Shown piece after piece: positions 61,662 to 64,000 of a stretch of DNA of 64,000 nucleotides. Made by a program: the position numbers and the translations under genes. The DNA comes from Arsenicicoccus bolidensis DSM 15745 (GTDB taxonomy: Bacteria > Actinomycetota > Actinomycetes > Actinomycetales > Dermatophilaceae): positions 43,244 through 107,243 of the forward strand of contig NZ_AUFG01000011.1 in NCBI RefSeq assembly GCF_000426385.1. Reading direction: 5' to 3'. The first letter of the stretch is position 1; each line of letters starts with the position of its first letter. A model generated the notes under the pieces. That model had not been told where the DNA came from, searched no databases, and saw only the letters and a list, made by a program, of their open reading frames with translations.

Positions 61662-61790
61662 GCCGCCGGTAAAGGCATCGACCGGCCTTCGTTCCCCAGG
61701 CTGATGCCTCTGCCGCCGGTAAAGGCATCGACCGGCCTTCGTTCCACCGGCTGATGCACCTACCTCAGGTAGGCGCATCGACCCGGGTTG
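61662..61790. repeat. tandem hairpin repeats between proB and proA
   Basis: Two units of 50 bp start at 61662 and 61712: GCCGCCGGTAAAGGCATCGA then CCGGCCTTCGTTCCCCAGGC and TGATGCCTCT; the second has CACC for CCCC. A diverged third part follows (CCTACCTCAGGTAGG, 61758-61772, then CGCATCGACCCGGGTTGG), which belongs to the family at 238 and 48336. Each 50-bp unit can fold by GGCATC / GATGCC. It separates two genes of one pathway, so it may tune proA expression. Confidence 0.8.
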
Positions 61791-61838
61791 GACGAGACGG
61801 CGGCGGCGTCATACGAGCCGGTGCGGTTTGATGGAGCC

Positions 61839-63137
61839 ATGACAGCCCAGCCCGCCACGTCCATCGATCCCGGTGCCCGCGAGCTCGTCTCGGGGCTCGC
61901 CGCACGTGCCCGCGCCGCCGCCCGCGAGCTGGCGCTGCTGCCGCGCGGCCGCAAGGACGAGGCGCTGCGCGCCATGGCCGACGCGCTCGTCGCCGCCACC
62001 GACCGCATCGTCGAGGCCAACACCATCGACGTCGAGCGCGAGTCCGCGGCGGGCACCCGGGCCAACCTGCTGGACCGCCTCACCCTCACCGAAGCCCGGG
62101 TCGCCGCGGCCGCCCAGGGCCTGCGCGACGTCGCCGGCCTGCCCGACCCCGTCGGCGACGTCGTCCGCGGCAGCACCACGCCGACCGGGTTGCAGGTCAG
62201 GCAGGTTCGCGTGCCGATGGGTGTCGTGGGCATGATCTACGAGGCGCGCCCCAACGTCACCGTCGACGCCGCCGGCCTGGCGCTCAAGTCCGGCAACGCG
62301 GCCATCCTGCGCGGCGGCAGCGCGGCGGAGCACACCAACCGCGTCCTCGTCGAGATCCTCCGCGAGACCCTGCGCACCCTCGGGCGCAACCCCGACGCCG
62401 TCCAGCTGCTCGACGCGCCCGGCCACGACGCCGTGCGCGCTCTGATGACCGCCCGCGGGGAGGTCGACCTCCTCATCCCGCGCGGGGGAGCGGGTCTGAT
62501 CCAGACCGTCGTGACCGAGTCGACCGTCCCCACGATCGAGACGGGGGTGGGCAACTGCCACGTGTATGTCGACGCCGGCGCCGACCTAGAGATGGCGGAA
62601 CGCATCACCCTCAACTCCAAGACCCACCGCACCAGCGTCTGCAACTCAGCCGAGTCGCTGCTGGTGCACGAGGCCGTCGCCGACCAGGCCCTGCCCCGGA
62701 TCCTGCGATCCCTTGGACAGGAGGGCGTCGTCATCCACGCCGACCCGGCTCTCAAGGACGTGACCGAGCAGGCGGGGGCGCGCTGGGTGGAGGCGACCGA
62801 CGAGGACTGGGCGGTGGAGTACCTCTCGTTGGACATGGCGGTCCGCGTCGTGCCCTCCCTCGAGGAGGCGATCGAGCACGTGCGCCGCTGGTCGAGCGGT
62901 CACACGGATGCCATCGTCACCGACGACCGCTCTGCGGCACGGCGATTCGTCGACGAGGTGGACTCGGCCGCGGTGATGGTCAACGCCAGCACGAGGTTCA
63001 CCGACGGCGCTGAGCTGGGCTTCGGCGCCGAGATCGGCATCTCCACCCAGAAGCTCCACGCCCGCGGCCCCATGGCCCTCGAGGAGCTGACGAGCACCAA
63101 GTGGGTCGTGGAGGGCGACGGACAGGTCCGCGTCTGA
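61839..63137 (+). CDS. proA: gamma-glutamyl phosphate reductase
   Basis: 432 aa from ATG 61839; a TTG at 61788 lies inside a repeat and is unlikely. The aldehyde-dehydrogenase-like blocks are [63 protein letters not shown] and the active-site Cys in [15 protein letters not shown]. It forms glutamate semialdehyde for proline synthesis with ProB. Confidence 0.95.
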   Translation: MTAQPATSIDPGARELVSGLAARARAAARELALLPRGRKDEALRAMADALVAATDRIVEANTIDVERESAAGTRANLLDRLTLTEARVAAAAQGLRDVAGLPDPVGDVVRGSTTPTGLQVRQVRVPMGVVGMIYEARPNVTVDAAGLALKSGNAAILRGGSAAEHTNRVLVEILRETLRTLGRNPDAVQLLDAPGHDAVRALMTARGEVDLLIPRGGAGLIQTVVTESTVPTIETGVGNCHVYVDAGADLEMAERITLNSKTHRTSVCNSAESLLVHEAVADQALPRILRSLGQEGVVIHADPALKDVTEQAGARWVEATDEDWAVEYLSLDMAVRVVPSLEEAIEHVRRWSSGHTDAIVTDDRSAARRFVDEVDSAAVMVNASTRFTDGAELGFGAEIGISTQKLHARGPMALEELTSTKWVVEGDGQVRV

Positions 63138-63203
63138 CGGCGCGATCTGCACGCCCCGGCGCCGTGGTTCCTCTAGGTTGGTGCCATTCGACGATGAGAG
63201 GAC

Positions 63204-63905
63204 GTGCCGCACGTGGAGGGTCACGAGGTCCGCAAGCTGGCCAGGCTGGAGGACGCGCACTGGTGGTACCGCGAGCGGAGGCACATCCTCGCTCGCCTGA
63301 TCTCCGGTATGACGCCCGGCCGGGCCCTGGACATCGGGGCCGCCGGGGGAGGCAACACCCGCGTGCTGATCGAGCACGGGTGGCAGGCCGTGGCGCTGGA
63401 ATACACCCAGGACGGCGCGCTGGCAGCGGACGAGCGCTCGGTGCCGGTGATGCGGGCCGACGCGACGAACCTACCGGTCGAGGCCGGGTCGCTGGACCTC
63501 GTCATGGCCTTCGACCTGCTCGAGCACCTGGTGGAGCACGACGCCTGCGTGCAGGAGGTGCACCGGGTGCTCAAGCCGGGCGCTCCGTTCCTCGTGGCCG
63601 TGCCCGTCGACCCCAAGCTCTGGTCCGACCACGACGTCGCGGTGGGTCACGTGCGGCGCTATCACCGCGCCGAGATCCTGGACCTGCTGCAGCGCAACGG
63701 TTTCGAGATCGAGCGGCGCTTTGCCTGGAACGTCCTGCTGCGGCCGGTCGTGTCGATGCGTCGCCGCACGAGCCAGGGCAGCGACCTGCAGGACACCCAC
63801 TGGGCGGTCAACGCGGCGCTGCGGGCGGTCATCACCGTGGAGCGTTACCTGCCGGTCAAGGACTTGCCGGGGGTCAGCGAGTTCGTCGTCGCGCGTCGGC
63901 GCTGA
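63204..63905 (+). CDS. class I SAM-dependent methyltransferase
   Basis: 233 aa from GTG 63204 (a GTG at 63213 is possible). The N-terminus EDAHWWYRERRHILARLI is common in methyltransferases of cell-surface sugar clusters. The SAM site is ALDIGAAGGGNTRVL (residues about 42-56), followed by the second motif LDLVMAFDLLEHLVEHDACVQEVHRVLKPGAPFLVAVPV. The substrate cannot be named. It is the last complete gene in the window and is followed by tandem repeats. Confidence 0.87.
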   Translation: MPHVEGHEVRKLARLEDAHWWYRERRHILARLISGMTPGRALDIGAAGGGNTRVLIEHGWQAVALEYTQDGALAADERSVPVMRADATNLPVEAGSLDLVMAFDLLEHLVEHDACVQEVHRVLKPGAPFLVAVPVDPKLWSDHDVAVGHVRRYHRAEILDLLQRNGFEIERRFAWNVLLRPVVSMRRRTSQGSDLQDTHWAVNAALRAVITVERYLPVKDLPGVSEFVVARRR

Positions 63906-64000
63906 TGCCCCTACCCCCGGCGGGATCATCAGCCTGGGGGACGAAGCCCGGCTGATTGCCCCTACCCCCGGCGGGATCATCAGCCTGGGGGACGAAGCCC
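63905..64000. repeat. 51-bp tandem repeat, inverted copy of the ~50-bp family
   Basis: Two copies of GCCCCTACCCCCGGCGGGAT, CATCAGCCTGGGGGACGAAG and CCCGGCTGATT follow each other with a period of 51 (starts at 63907 and 63958) and run off the window. The reverse complement reads CTTCGTCCCCCAGGCTGATG, the same core as at 46240 and 61690. More copies may follow beyond the edge. Confidence 0.8.

Noticed and set aside
61788..61838. Longer N-terminus for proA from a TTG
   Set aside because: The extra residues are coded partly by the intergenic repeat and are not part of ProA.
63905..64000. CRISPR array at the right edge
   Set aside because: The 51-bp units follow one another without unique spacers and the same unit occurs singly and inverted elsewhere, so this is a tandem intergenic repeat.

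Overview
The window is high-GC (about 70%), densely packed bacterial chromosome with frequent ATGA/GTGA start-stop overlaps and many GTG starts. The gene order rimP-nusA-ylxR-infB-rbfA-truB-ribF and rne-rplU-rpmA-obgE-proB-proA, the GntR/FCD regulators, the radical-SAM/DUF2344 pair and the cysteine leader peptide point to an actinobacterium, probably Micrococcales and possibly Intrasporangiaceae-like. The family-level placement is inference. No phage, plasmid, transposase, rRNA, tRNA or CRISPR was recognised, so this looks like core chromosome with patches of accessory genes.

Layout. 0-6 kb: the start of a secreted protein on the minus strand, then an L-lactate module (lctP-lutA-lutB-lutC) facing a GntR regulator across two copies of a TGGTCNGACCA operator. 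6-12 kb: a GNAT protein with a strict alternating-His N-terminus, the phenylacetyl-CoA epoxidase operon paaABCDE, a lipoprotein and a second GNAT. 12-15 kb: a cobalamin riboswitch followed by cobalt ECF transporter genes cbiMNQO. 15-18 kb: a streptomycin-kinase-like gene and a DUF4439 lipoprotein, divergent from rimP. 17.6-25.8 kb: translation and transcription block rimP, nusA, ylxR, infB, an RNA methyltransferase-like gene, rbfA, truB. 25.8-29.2 kb: GntR regulator, MHS-type symporter and FMN-dependent hydroxyacid dehydrogenase. 29-33.6 kb: acyl-CoA ligase, PaiB-like protein, ribF, DUF4442. 33.6-36 kb: a patchwork of a short orphan ORF, CGNR zinc-finger regulator, LysE exporter and a decayed AraC regulator. 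36-39.7 kb: an operon of TelA, a CbxX-type AAA ATPase and an SGNH hydrolase. 39.7-53.6 kb: a TIGR03960 radical SAM gene and its usual partner TIGR03936, separated by about 11 kb of accessory genes (GNATs, YbaK, D-lactate dehydrogenase, MFS plus MerR, TauE exporter with a Cys leader peptide, ABC exporter). 53.6-64 kb: rne, rplU, rpmA, obgE, proB, proA and a SAM methyltransferase.

Three separate systems for 2-hydroxyacid oxidation (lutABC, LldD-like, GlcD/Dld-type) suggest that lactate and similar acids are important carbon sources. The lctP-lut unit is probably induced when lactate releases the divergent GntR repressor.

The most unusual content lies between and at the ends of genes. There are two copies of an element with paired CATTGGTSACCAATG palindromes whose centres are exactly 50 bp apart. 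Families of hairpin repeats (CTACCTCAGGTAG-flanked, and a roughly 50-bp tandem unit) sit at gene ends and in two cases supply stop codons or C-termini. A chain of three ATGA-coupled mini-ORFs precedes infB, and a perfect 22-bp inverted repeat lies in the leader of the methyltransferase gene. Two regulators are damaged: a MerR gene has a frameshifted tail, and an AraC gene has a frameshift plus a deletion through its DNA-binding domain. No clearly new multi-gene defence or mobile system was found.
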